Shown here piece by piece: positions 7,939-15,978 of a stretch of 52,079 bases of DNA (position 1 is the first letter of the stretch; each line of letters opens with the position of its first letter). Both the position numbers and the translations under genes were made by a program. Location of the stretch: NCBI GenBank assembly GCA_019752575.1, contig JAIELW010000015.1, forward strand, positions 1 to 52,079, given 5' to 3'. Source of the stretch: Xanthobacteraceae bacterium. GTDB lineage: Bacteria > Pseudomonadota > Alphaproteobacteria > Rhizobiales > Xanthobacteraceae. The notes below the pieces were generated by a model. The model was not told the DNA's origin, searched no databases, and was given only the letters and a program-made list of their open reading frames with translations.

Positions 7939-8715
7939 ATGCTGGCTTGGCTGACAACGGGGCGGGCGATCCTTCGCTCGCTCCGTATTTATTACGGCGA
8001 CCGCAGCCACGGCAAAAAAATGGACGCGATGTATTCGCGTTTTCTCAAGGCCGGTGACCTCGCATTCGATGTCGGCTCGCATGTCGGCGACCGCACCGGA
8101 TCCTTTCTCCGCCTCGGCGCGAAAGTGATCGCGCTCGAGCCGCAGCCTGCGCTCGGCTCGGTCTTGAAGCTCTTTTACGGACGCAATCCGAAATTCGAAT
8201 TGGTGCGCGCGGCCGTCGGCAGCCGCGAAGGCGAGATCGAACTGAAACTGAATACCCGGAACCCGACGGTCGCCACCGCTTCGGACGATTTCATCAAGTC
8301 CGCCGACACGGCCCCCGGCTGGGAAGGCCAGCGGTGGGACGACAAGATCAAGGTTCCGATGACCACGCTCGATGCGTTGATCAAGCGCTACGGCAAGCCG
8401 GCCTTCGTGAAAGTCGATGTCGAGGGATTTGAAGACGAAGTACTTGCGGGACTTTCGCAGCCGCTTGCAGCGCTCTCGATCGAGTTCACGACGATCCAGC
8501 GGAACGTCGCCTTGCAGGCGATCAAGCGTTTGGCAGCGATGGCTCCGTACCGCTTCAACGCGGCGCTCGGCGAGAGCCAGCTTCTTGCCCACTCGCAACC
8601 GCTTTCCGCGGAGGAAATCAGCCGCTGGATCTCGGAACTGCCCATCGCGGCCAATTCCGGCGACGTTTATGCGAGCCTGAATGACGCGTCTCTGAAGGCC
8701 AATCCTTCAAGCTGA
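7939..8715 (+). CDS. FkbM family methyltransferase
   Basis: A 258-residue SAM-dependent methyltransferase of the FkbM family, whose members O-methylate sugars and polyketides. Motif I is FDVGSHVGDRTGSF at about residues 44-57, EPQP ends strand 2, and FVKVDVEGFEDEVL is the FkbM signature at about 155-168. The ATG at 7939 lies 3 bases behind the opgH stop, giving a tightly coupled two-gene unit. Longer in-frame starts would run inside opgH and are not supported. Because of this coupling, a methylated periplasmic glucan or glucan precursor is a plausible product. That is an inference, since FkbM enzymes act on many hydroxyl groups. Confidence 0.88.
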   Translation: MLAWLTTGRAILRSLRIYYGDRSHGKKMDAMYSRFLKAGDLAFDVGSHVGDRTGSFLRLGAKVIALEPQPALGSVLKLFYGRNPKFELVRAAVGSREGEIELKLNTRNPTVATASDDFIKSADTAPGWEGQRWDDKIKVPMTTLDALIKRYGKPAFVKVDVEGFEDEVLAGLSQPLAALSIEFTTIQRNVALQAIKRLAAMAPYRFNAALGESQLLAHSQPLSAEEISRWISELPIAANSGDVYASLNDASLKANPSS

Positions 8716-8804
8716 TCCCGCAAAAGGGTATGGGTCGCTTCCGGCCAGCGGCCTATTCTGGAATAAAGATACAAGGTCGCGCTCGCTTGCGGCACGGAGG
8801 GAAC

Positions 8805-9509
8805 ATGGCCGACGTCATTCCTTATAATCGGGAAGAGAAGAGCGCACAGCCGTCTTCGCTTTACCTGCCGTACAAGTCGACCGAATTTCGCGCGCCGAAG
8901 CAGCCGCTGGTGATCCTCCCGCACACGCTCTCGGAAGTAACCGGCCCGGTCTATGGACACGGCCGCATGCTGCCGGTCGACGCCGACCTTACCAAGCAGC
9001 ACGCCGGCGAGCCGCTGGGCGAGCGCATCATCGTCAGCGGCAAACTGCTCGACGAAAACGGCCGCCCGGTTCCGAATACGCTGATCGAGATCTGGCAGTG
9101 TAACGCTGCCGGCCGCTACATCCATGCACGCGACCAGCATCCCGCGCCGCTGGACCCGAATTTTTCCGGTGCCGGCCGCGTCGTCACCGACGCCAAAGGC
9201 AATTACAAATTCACGAGCATCAAGCCTGGCGCTTATCCGTGGCGCAATCATCCGAATGCGTGGCGGCCGGCGCACATCCACTTTTCGATGTTCGGCCCGA
9301 GCTTCATCAATCGGCTCGTGACGCAGATGTATTTCCCTGGCGATCCGCTGTTTGCGTTCGACCCGATCTACCAGAGCATTACGGACGAGAAAGCGCGCGA
9401 GCGCATGGTGAGCCGTTTCGACATGGACTCGACGATCCCGGAATGGGCGCTCGGCTATAAGTTCGATATCGTTCTACGCGGCCGAAACGCGACGCCGATG
9501 GAGCATTAA
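8805..9509 (+). CDS. pcaH: Protocatechuate 3,4-dioxygenase beta subunit
   Basis: Iron-bearing subunit of the intradiol dioxygenase that opens protocatechuate to beta-carboxy-cis,cis-muconate in the cytoplasm. The protein is 234 residues. All four Fe(III) ligands are visible at the family spacing: Y105 (AGRYIH), Y144 (PGAYPW), H157 and H159 (AHIHFS), equivalent to Tyr108, Tyr147, His160 and His162 of the Pseudomonas enzyme. The start ATG follows GGAGGGAAC, an ideal ribosome binding site, which decides against an upstream in-frame start at 8730. pcaG follows 3 bases later. The other beta-ketoadipate genes (pcaB, C, D) are not in this window, which is unusual but not rare. Confidence 0.95.
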   Translation: MADVIPYNREEKSAQPSSLYLPYKSTEFRAPKQPLVILPHTLSEVTGPVYGHGRMLPVDADLTKQHAGEPLGERIIVSGKLLDENGRPVPNTLIEIWQCNAAGRYIHARDQHPAPLDPNFSGAGRVVTDAKGNYKFTSIKPGAYPWRNHPNAWRPAHIHFSMFGPSFINRLVTQMYFPGDPLFAFDPIYQSITDEKARERMVSRFDMDSTIPEWALGYKFDIVLRGRNATPMEH

Positions 9510-9512
9510 TCC

Positions 9513-10085
9513 GTGAGTAAGCAGCGTTTCGGTCAGACCCCGTCGCAGACGGTCGGCCCGTTCTTTCATTTCGGTCTGCCTTACGAGGGCGACAGCAATC
9601 TCATTACCGGCGATGCGCAGGGGCAGCGCATCGTGGTAGAAGGCAAGGTGATGGACGGCGCAGGCGAGCCCGTTCCCGATGTGCTGATCGAAATCTGGCA
9701 GGCGAACGCTGCCGGCAAGTACGATCATCCGGAAGACACGCAAGACAAGCCGGTCGACGAGGGCTTTCACGGCTTCGGCCGCTGCGCGACCGACAAGGAA
9801 GGTGTGTTCCGTTTTCAGACTGTCAAGCCCGGAACGGTGCCGGGGCCCGGCAACACGTTGCAGGCGCCGCATCTCGTAACCTTCGTCTTTGGCCGCGGCA
9901 TGTTGAAACAGCTTTTGACTCGAATCTATTTCGAGGATGAAGCGCACAATGCAAACGATCCCGTGCTCGGTCTGGTACCGGACGCCCGCCGCGCGACATT
10001 GATTGCACGTAAAACTAATTCCTCGGCCTACACGCTGAACATCGTGTTGCAAGGCGAGGGTGAAACCGTCTTCTTCGACTACTGA
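9513..10085 (+). CDS. pcaG: Protocatechuate 3,4-dioxygenase alpha subunit
   Basis: A 190-residue alpha subunit of protocatechuate 3,4-dioxygenase. It shares the intradiol dioxygenase beta-sandwich with PcaH (TPSQTVGPFFHFGL at the N-terminus; VLIEIWQANAAGKY at about 53-66) but lacks the iron-ligating His pair, which is normal for alpha chains: where PcaH has AHIHFS, this chain has PHLVTFVF. It contributes substrate-binding residues to the alpha-beta active site. The GTG start lies 3 bases after the pcaH stop. A 342-base spacer separates it from the TRAP transporter genes. Confidence 0.94.
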   Translation: MSKQRFGQTPSQTVGPFFHFGLPYEGDSNLITGDAQGQRIVVEGKVMDGAGEPVPDVLIEIWQANAAGKYDHPEDTQDKPVDEGFHGFGRCATDKEGVFRFQTVKPGTVPGPGNTLQAPHLVTFVFGRGMLKQLLTRIYFEDEAHNANDPVLGLVPDARRATLIARKTNSSAYTLNIVLQGEGETVFFDY

Positions 10086-10427
10086 AGAACGCCGGAGCGA
10101 TTCTTTCCGCTGCAACGTGGCGGTGCAATTTCGCAATTTTTCTGCAAGGTGAATCGCGCAATCGCACCTCGAACTGCACGAAATTGAGCAGCCAACAGAC
10201 AATTCGCCGCGTCTGACGCGCTGGCTGCTCTCCCAACGATCAATCCTCCCGCCAATTCGGAGTGGGCAGCGCGGTATTTGCTGCGCCGCAAGATAAAACA
10301 GCGCTTGCGACCGCCGTGCGGGTTTTGCAAAATCGTTGGAGCGCCAATCGTGCGCTTCATGCAACGCGGCGAAGACCGCGGCTCGGCCTTCCGTCATGGC
10401 AGGCCGATCTCAGGGAGGACTAATTCT
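10086..10427. other. Spacer between pcaG and the TRAP operon
   Basis: 342 bases without a convincing gene. It contains imperfect inverted repeats (GTGCAATTTCG near 10122 and CGAAATTGAGC near 10178) that could form a hairpin after pcaG, and must contain the promoter of the TRAP substrate-binding protein gene, but no clear -35/-10 pair stands out. An in-frame extension of the downstream gene into this stretch (from 10278) lacks coding character. Confidence 0.5.
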
Positions 10428-11561
10428 ATGCCGACCACCAAAGGTTCGGGCGCGCCTGTAGCTGGCCGCCGGAAGTTCTTGAAGACTGCGGGCCTCACTG
10501 GCGCCGCCGCTGTTGCGACGATCGCGATGCCGCAAGTGTCGCGCGCGCAAACCGTGACCTTGAAGTATCAGTCGACCTGGCCGACGAAGGACATCTTCCA
10601 CGAATTCGCTGCCGACTACGCGAAGAAGGTCAACGAAATGTCGGGCGGCCGTTTGAAGCTCGACGTGCTCGCGGCCGGCGCCGTCGTTCCGGCGTTCCAG
10701 ATGGCCGATGCCGTTCACTCCGGCGTGCTCGATGCCGGTCACGGCGTCTGCGCTTACTGGTACGGCAAGCACAAGGCTTACTCGCTGTTCGGCACTCCGC
10801 CGTCCTGGGGCTGGGACGCGACCAGCTTCCTCGCCTGGTTCTATTACGGCGGCGGCGAAGCGCTCTACAACGAACTCGTCAACGGCATCCTGAAGCTGAA
10901 CCTCACCGGCTTCCTCTACTACGCCATGCCGACACAACCGCTCGGCTGGTTCAAGAAAGAGATGAAGACCGGCGACGACTTCAAGGGCATGAAGTACCGC
11001 ACCGTCGGTCTGTCGGCCGACGTGTTCAAGGAAATGGGCGCGGCCGTCACCATTCTTCCTGGCGGCGAAATCGTCCCGGCGATGGATCGCGGCCTGCTCG
11101 ACTCGGCGGAATTCAATAACCCGTCGTCCGACATCCTGCTCGGTTTCCCGGATGTGGCGAAGTTCTTCATGCTCGGCAGCCATCACCAGCAGGCGGAATC
11201 GTTCGAGATCATCTTCAACAAGACGAAGTTCGATGCGCTTCCGGCCGAAGTGAAGGCGATCTGCCGTAACGCGGCGTTTGCCTCGACCGCCGACCAGAAC
11301 GCTCTCGGCTTGCACCGTTACTCGAACGATCTGATCGAGATCAAGAAGCGCGGCGTGAGCGTCGTGAAGACTCCGGACGCGCTTCTTAACGCACAGCTCG
11401 ACGCCTGGACGAAAGTTCTGGCCGAGCAGTCGAAGGAGCCGTTCTTCGCGAAGGTCGTCGAGTCGCAGAAGGCTTGGATGCGCCGTACCTACCCGTATAC
11501 AAGCACCAACAATCTCGACTCGAACGCACTCGCCGCCGCGTACAAGAAGCTCATCGGCTAG
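10428..11561 (+). CDS. TRAP transporter substrate-binding protein, TAT-exported (TakP-like)
   Basis: A 377-residue periplasmic binding protein of the DctP/TakP family of tripartite ATP-independent transporters. The N-terminus carries a twin-arginine signal (GRRKFLKTAG) with a hydrophobic stretch and an SRAQ cleavage region near residue 41, so it is exported folded. The mature part follows the TakP-like pattern seen for 2-oxoacid, mannitol or chloroaromatic-type systems: AAGAVVPAFQMADAV, YYGGGEALY, GWFKKEMKT, DFKGMKYR (holding the conserved carboxylate-binding Arg) and GGEIVPAMDRGLLDSAE. The start is supported by GGGAGGAC 7-12 bases upstream. Substrate is unknown; position beside pcaHG suggests an organic or aromatic acid. 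A strong terminator follows, so its message may accumulate above that of the permeases. Confidence 0.92.
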   Translation: MPTTKGSGAPVAGRRKFLKTAGLTGAAAVATIAMPQVSRAQTVTLKYQSTWPTKDIFHEFAADYAKKVNEMSGGRLKLDVLAAGAVVPAFQMADAVHSGVLDAGHGVCAYWYGKHKAYSLFGTPPSWGWDATSFLAWFYYGGGEALYNELVNGILKLNLTGFLYYAMPTQPLGWFKKEMKTGDDFKGMKYRTVGLSADVFKEMGAAVTILPGGEIVPAMDRGLLDSAEFNNPSSDILLGFPDVAKFFMLGSHHQQAESFEIIFNKTKFDALPAEVKAICRNAAFASTADQNALGLHRYSNDLIEIKKRGVSVVKTPDALLNAQLDAWTKVLAEQSKEPFFAKVVESQKAWMRRTYPYTSTNNLDSNALAAAYKKLIG

Positions 11562-11582
11562 TCGCCGCATGAAAAAATGGAG

Positions 11583-11614
11583 CCCGCGCGGACCAAATCC
11601 GCGCGGGTTCTTCT
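11583..11614 (+). terminator. Rho-independent terminator after the TRAP binding protein
   Basis: Perfect 10-bp GC stem CCCGCGCGGA / TCCGCGCGGG with CCAAA loop, followed by TTCTTCT. It sits 22 bases past the stop codon and before the permease genes, which would allow excess binding protein relative to permeases. Confidence 0.8.
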
Positions 11615-11725
11615 ATGTGCGTGTACGGCGTAAAAACTGCGTAACAAATTCGCTCGTACATCGCTCGCGCAAACTGCTATGACGTTCGCACCCGTAGTCT
11701 TACGGGAGCGTGAGGGGAGACTGCC

Positions 11726-12664
11726 ATGAAAAATCTTCCGCTGATTTTGGGTGTGATTGGGGGTGCGTTCGGCTTGTGGGCCGGCGTCACTCTTTACGGC
11801 GCGGATTACGGAGCGGCGTTCTCCTCTTTCAAAGCCTTCTTCCATGTCACGGGCACTCTCGTTCCAATTCTGGCGATCATCGGCGGCCTGATCTCGCCGA
11901 AGAAACCTTCGCTCGGCGCGGTGCTGATGATTGGCGCGGCACTCGCGATGCTGCCGATCTTCGGTCTCAAGTGGTACACGGTGATGGCAGTAACCTTCTG
12001 CGCAGCCGGCGGCGTCGCGGCGACGCTGCAAACTGATTCGTCGCACGAGGAAGGTCTCCACATCGTCGATCAGATCAGCACCTTTGTCGGCAAGACGGCC
12101 GGCTGGTGTATTCTGATTTTGACCTTTGTCACCTCCTACGAAGTGTTCATGCGCTACGTCTTCGGCGCGCCGACCGAATGGGCGTTTGACGCAAGCTACA
12201 TTCTCTATGGCGCACTGTTCATGCTGGCCGGCGCCTACGCGCTTTCGCGCAACAGCCACGTCCGCGGCGACTTCCTCTATCGCGCTTGGCCGGTGCGCAG
12301 GCAGGCGGGCATGGATCTGACGCTTTATGTGTTGTTTTTCTTTCCCGGAATTCTGGCGCTGATTTATTCCGGTTATGGCTTCGCCGAACTCGCCTGGATC
12401 ATGAAAGAGCGCTCGTCCGCGAGCCCGAACGGCCCGCCGGTCTATCACTTCAAGACGCTCATTCCCGTCACCGGGGCGCTGATGCTCTTGCAGGGCATCG
12501 TCGAATTCATGCGCTGCATTATCGCGGTGCGCGACGGCAAGTGGCCGCAGCGGCTGCATGACGTGCAGGAACTCGACCAGCAGATGCTCGAGAAAGCGGA
12601 GCAGGGCGAGTACCAGACCATCAAAGATCTCGAAAAACTCGGCCAGCGTAAGGGAGCCGTCTGA
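11726..12664 (+). CDS. TRAP transporter small permease DctQ with extra N-terminal membrane domain
   Basis: The small (DctQ) integral membrane subunit of the TRAP transporter, 312 residues where the family usually has 160-230. Residues ~1-105 form an additional hydrophobic domain with about four helices (GVIGGAFGLWAG, PILAIIGGLISPKK, LGAVLMIGAALAML, VTFCAAGGVAATL), resembling DUF4064-like small membrane proteins. Residues ~115-280 are the DctQ four-helix domain, with SYEVFMRYVFGAPTEWAFD and NSHVRGDFLY as signatures. The C-terminal 30 residues are charged. The GGGAG site upstream fits the start at 11726. Its stop overlaps the start of the large permease by one base (TGATG). No function is known to me for the extension. 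Confidence 0.85.
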   Translation: MKNLPLILGVIGGAFGLWAGVTLYGADYGAAFSSFKAFFHVTGTLVPILAIIGGLISPKKPSLGAVLMIGAALAMLPIFGLKWYTVMAVTFCAAGGVAATLQTDSSHEEGLHIVDQISTFVGKTAGWCILILTFVTSYEVFMRYVFGAPTEWAFDASYILYGALFMLAGAYALSRNSHVRGDFLYRAWPVRRQAGMDLTLYVLFFFPGILALIYSGYGFAELAWIMKERSSASPNGPPVYHFKTLIPVTGALMLLQGIVEFMRCIIAVRDGKWPQRLHDVQELDQQMLEKAEQGEYQTIKDLEKLGQRKGAV

Positions 12665-14580
12665 TGTTTTCGCTTTCCTCTTTCCTGGCCTCGATGGGCA
12701 TCGGCAACGCCGAACTCGGCGTTATCATGCTCATTCTCTTCGTCGCTTTCATCATGCTCGGCTTCCCGATCGCTTTCACGCTGATGGCGCTCGGTGTGTT
12801 CTTCGGTTACTACGCGATGGGCGATCTCGTGTTCTCGCTGGTCGTGCAGCGCGCCTATTCGGTGATGACGAACGACGTGCTGATCTCGATCCCGCTCTTC
12901 GTCTTCATGGGTTATGTGATCGAGCGCGCAAACGTGCTCGACCGCCTGTTCCGCTCGCTGCAGCTCGCGGCAGGACCGATCCCGGCGTCGCTCGCACTTG
13001 CCACACTCGCCACCTGCGCGATCTTCGCGACCGCGACCGGCATCGTCGGTGCGGTCGTCACCTTGATGGGACTCCTCGCGTTCCCGGCGATGTTGCGCGC
13101 GGGATACGACGTGAAGATTTCTGCGGGCGTCGTTTGCGCCGGCGGCTGTCTCGGTATTCTGATTCCGCCGAGCGTCATGCTCATTCTTTATGGTGCGACC
13201 GCAGGCGTCTCGGTCGTGAAACTTTACGCCGGTGCGTTCTTCCCCGGCATCATGCTGGCCGGCCTTTACATGCTGCTGACGATCGTCCTCGCCGTCCTCA
13301 ATCCGAAACTAGCCCCGAAGCTTTCCGATAACCCGGCGGATATCGACAAAGAGCTTTCGCCCGGCGCCGTGAAGTTTTTCCGTTCGCCTGGACCGTCGAT
13401 TCTCTACGCCGTATTCATCGGCGCTGTGATCTGGTTCCACGATCTCGGCGCGACCTGGGTCACGGTTTTCGCGATTTTCGGCATCGGCAACGCGATCTAT
13501 GCGTACCGCTTCCCCGGCGTCTATTACACGCTTCTCAGCTCTTTCCTGCCGCTCGGGGCGTTGATCGCATCGGCGTTGGGCACGATCGTGTTCGGCATTG
13601 CGACGCCGAGCGAAGCGGCGGCGATGGGCTCTCTCGGCGCGCTCATCCTCGCGCTTCTTTACGGCGCGAATTACGATGTAGCGTGGAAACGCTGGATGGT
13701 TTCGATTTACGGCGTTGTCATTGGCGCTCTGCTGGTCGGCCTCTTTCTTTTCGTTCCGTTCCGCACGTTTGCGATTAGCTTCCTGGTGTTGACGCTCGTC
13801 GTCGTGTTACCGCTCATCCCCTACAATCGCTTCGGTATCGTCTCGCTGCGTGAGTCGATCTACCTGACCGCGCGCACCACCGCGATGGTGTGCTGGCTGT
13901 TCATCGGCTCGTTCATCTTCTCCGCGATCTTCGCCTATCTCGGCGGCCACGGCCCGATCGAGAAGTTCGTGCTCTGGATGAACCTGAACCAGACCGGTTT
14001 CATGATTTTGGCGCAGGTCATCATCTTCATCCTCGGCTGGCCGCTCGAGTGGACGGAAATCATCGTCATCTTCATGCCGATTTTCCTGCCGCTCCTGAAG
14101 ACCTTCGACATCGACCCGCTGTTCTTCGGGCTTTTGGTGGCACTGAACATTCAGACTTCCTTCCTGTCGCCGCCGGTCGCCATGGCGCCGTTCTATCTGA
14201 AGGGCGTCGCCCCGAGCTGGGTCAACATCAACGACATCTTCCGCGGCGTGCTGCCTTACATGCTCGTCGTCATCGTCTCGATGGTGATGCTCTACGCATT
14301 CCCGCAGATCGGCCTCGGCCTCCCGAACTATCTCTACCCAGGCGGCAAGACCATTGTTGCGGGGTTCGCGGAAGGCATGAATCCGGCGTACCTGTTCGGA
14401 GCGGGCCTCGTGGCGTTCGCCATCACCGCCGGCTTGTTCTGGCGCTCGCTGCCGGCCGGCGGAAAGATGCACCGCTTCGTCGGCACCGAATGGGAGCCTT
14501 ACACGGCGTTGTTCTTTACCACCGGTGTCGCGCTCTCGTTCACGCTATTGCTATCGGGCGCGATCAATCTCTGGCTCTGA
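12664..14580 (+). CDS. TRAP transporter large permease DctM
   Basis: A 638-residue, many-helix large permease that couples sodium or proton gradients to import of the ligand delivered by the DctP protein. Typical DctM features are FIMLGFPIAFTLMALG near the start, IPLFVFMGYVIERA, ATGIVGAVVTLMG and CAGGCLGILIPPSVMLILYG. It is longer than the usual 430 residues because of an inserted central hydrophobic region (about 270-410), as in the larger DctM subgroup that pairs with TakP-like binding proteins. The second half ends with IQTSFLSPPVAMAPFYLKGVAP and about three further helices. Translation is coupled to DctQ through a one-base overlap. A hairpin and an amidase gene follow. Confidence 0.92.
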   Translation: MFSLSSFLASMGIGNAELGVIMLILFVAFIMLGFPIAFTLMALGVFFGYYAMGDLVFSLVVQRAYSVMTNDVLISIPLFVFMGYVIERANVLDRLFRSLQLAAGPIPASLALATLATCAIFATATGIVGAVVTLMGLLAFPAMLRAGYDVKISAGVVCAGGCLGILIPPSVMLILYGATAGVSVVKLYAGAFFPGIMLAGLYMLLTIVLAVLNPKLAPKLSDNPADIDKELSPGAVKFFRSPGPSILYAVFIGAVIWFHDLGATWVTVFAIFGIGNAIYAYRFPGVYYTLLSSFLPLGALIASALGTIVFGIATPSEAAAMGSLGALILALLYGANYDVAWKRWMVSIYGVVIGALLVGLFLFVPFRTFAISFLVLTLVVVLPLIPYNRFGIVSLRESIYLTARTTAMVCWLFIGSFIFSAIFAYLGGHGPIEKFVLWMNLNQTGFMILAQVIIFILGWPLEWTEIIVIFMPIFLPLLKTFDIDPLFFGLLVALNIQTSFLSPPVAMAPFYLKGVAPSWVNINDIFRGVLPYMLVVIVSMVMLYAFPQIGLGLPNYLYPGGKTIVAGFAEGMNPAYLFGAGLVAFAITAGLFWRSLPAGGKMHRFVGTEWEPYTALFFTTGVALSFTLLLSGAINLWL

Positions 14581-14589
14581 TTGTGATAA

Positions 14590-14616
14590 GGTGTCCGGGT
14601 CAATAACCCGGACACC
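14590..14616. promoter_or_regulatory. Perfect 11-bp hairpin immediately before the amidase start
   Basis: GGTGTCCGGGT and ACCCGGACACC pair perfectly around a CAATA loop, ending 6 bases before the GTG start codon of the amidase. No T-run follows, so it is a poor terminator. It occupies the place of the ribosome binding site and could limit translation or stabilise the end of the TRAP message. Confidence 0.6.
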
Positions 14617-14622
14617 AATGCC

Positions 14623-15978
14623 GTGAGCGCAGAACTCGTCGAACTGACCGCAACCGAAATCGCGGGCAAGATTGCCCGTGGCGACATCTCGTCCGAGGAA
14701 TACACCCGCGCACTGATCGCGCAGGTGAATTCGATCGAGGACAAGGTTCAGGCCTTCCAGCATTTCGATCCGGAGCATGCGCTCGCGCAGGCGAAAGAGC
14801 GCGACACCTATCGCGCGAACGGTAACGCGCTGGGCCCGCTGCACGGCCTTCCGGTCGGCATCAAGGATTGCATCGACACCGCGGACTACCCGACCGAGAA
14901 CGGCTCGGCGCTGTTCGCGGGGCGCCGGCCTTATCGCGACGCGGCGGTGGTGACGAAGCTGCGCGCAGCCGGCGCGGTGATTTTCGGCAAGACCGTGACC
15001 ACCGAGTTCGCCTTCTATCATCCGGGCAAGACGAAAAACCCGCACGATCTCGAGCGCACGCCGGGCGGCTCGTCCTCCGGCTCGGCCGCGGCGGTCGCAG
15101 CCGGCATGTTGCCGCTCGCGATCGGCACCCAGACCAACGGTTCGATCATTCGCCCCGCGGCTTATTGCGGCGTATTCGGTATGAAACCGAGCCACGGCTT
15201 CGTGTCGCGCGCGGGCGTGCTCTCGCACTCGCGCAAGCTCGACCACATCGGGCCGTTCGCGCGTTCGCTGGATGACATCGCGCTGATCCTCGATGCGATG
15301 ACGGGCTATGACGAAAACGATCCGGACACCAAGCCATATGCCGTTCCCGACTTTCGTGCCGGCGCGAAAGAGAAACCGCCGGTCACGCCGCGGCTCGCTT
15401 ATGTGCGCACGCCGGTGTGGAGTAAGGCGGACAAAGCAACCGCCGAAGCCTTCGAGGAGCTTGCGGATTCGCTCGGCGAGGTGGTGCAGCGCGTGGAACT
15501 GCACGAGCCGGTTTACGGTCACGCGTGGGACGATCTGCGCGCGATCATGACCGCCGACATGGCGCATCATCACGGCAAGATCGTCGGCCGCGGCGGCGAT
15601 ATGCCGAGCCAGACGCTCAGGGATTTTATCGCCGAGGGCCGCAAGGTAACGGCCACGCGCTATCTCGAAGCGCTCTCGCAGGCAAAGCAATACGGCGCGG
15701 GTCTCGCGGATTTCTTCGACCACTATGACGCGATCCTGACGCCCTCGGCGACCGGCGTCGCGCCGAAGGGGCTTGGCGCCACCGGCGATCCGGCATTCTG
15801 CTCGCTATGGACGCTGACCGGCTTGCCCGCGATTTCGCTGCCGCTCTTGCAGGGCGAGAACGGCCTGCCGCTCGGTGTGCAGTTGGTCGGGCCGATGGGC
15901 CGCGACGCGCGCTTGCTCAGAACCGCGAAGTGGCTTTTGAGCCACCTCTCGCACGATCAGGAAGCGGAAGTCGCGTAA
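14623..15978 (+). CDS. Amidase signature family hydrolase
   Basis: A 451-residue cytoplasmic amidohydrolase of the amidase-signature family, cleaving carboxamides to acids and ammonia. The Ser-cisSer-Lys triad is complete by position and spacing: K81 (VGIKDCID), S150 (first Ser of GGSSSGSA) and S174 (TNGSIIRPA), with the 24-residue separation between the two serines typical of the family. Substrate preference is not readable. The GTG start gives MSAELVELTATEIAGKI, a normal family N-terminus; an overlapping ATG at 14618 is in another frame. It follows the TRAP permease closely, so the transported compound may be an amide or amino-acid-like acid. The GatA role is unlikely: no gatB or gatC is present. 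Confidence 0.9.
   Translation: MSAELVELTATEIAGKIARGDISSEEYTRALIAQVNSIEDKVQAFQHFDPEHALAQAKERDTYRANGNALGPLHGLPVGIKDCIDTADYPTENGSALFAGRRPYRDAAVVTKLRAAGAVIFGKTVTTEFAFYHPGKTKNPHDLERTPGGSSSGSAAAVAAGMLPLAIGTQTNGSIIRPAAYCGVFGMKPSHGFVSRAGVLSHSRKLDHIGPFARSLDDIALILDAMTGYDENDPDTKPYAVPDFRAGAKEKPPVTPRLAYVRTPVWSKADKATAEAFEELADSLGEVVQRVELHEPVYGHAWDDLRAIMTADMAHHHGKIVGRGGDMPSQTLRDFIAEGRKVTATRYLEALSQAKQYGAGLADFFDHYDAILTPSATGVAPKGLGATGDPAFCSLWTLTGLPAISLPLLQGENGLPLGVQLVGPMGRDARLLRTAKWLLSHLSHDQEAEVA

Noticed and set aside
13807-14472. Acidic/basic frame antisense to dctM
   Set aside because: Typical antisense of a hydrophobic membrane-protein gene; no support as a gene.
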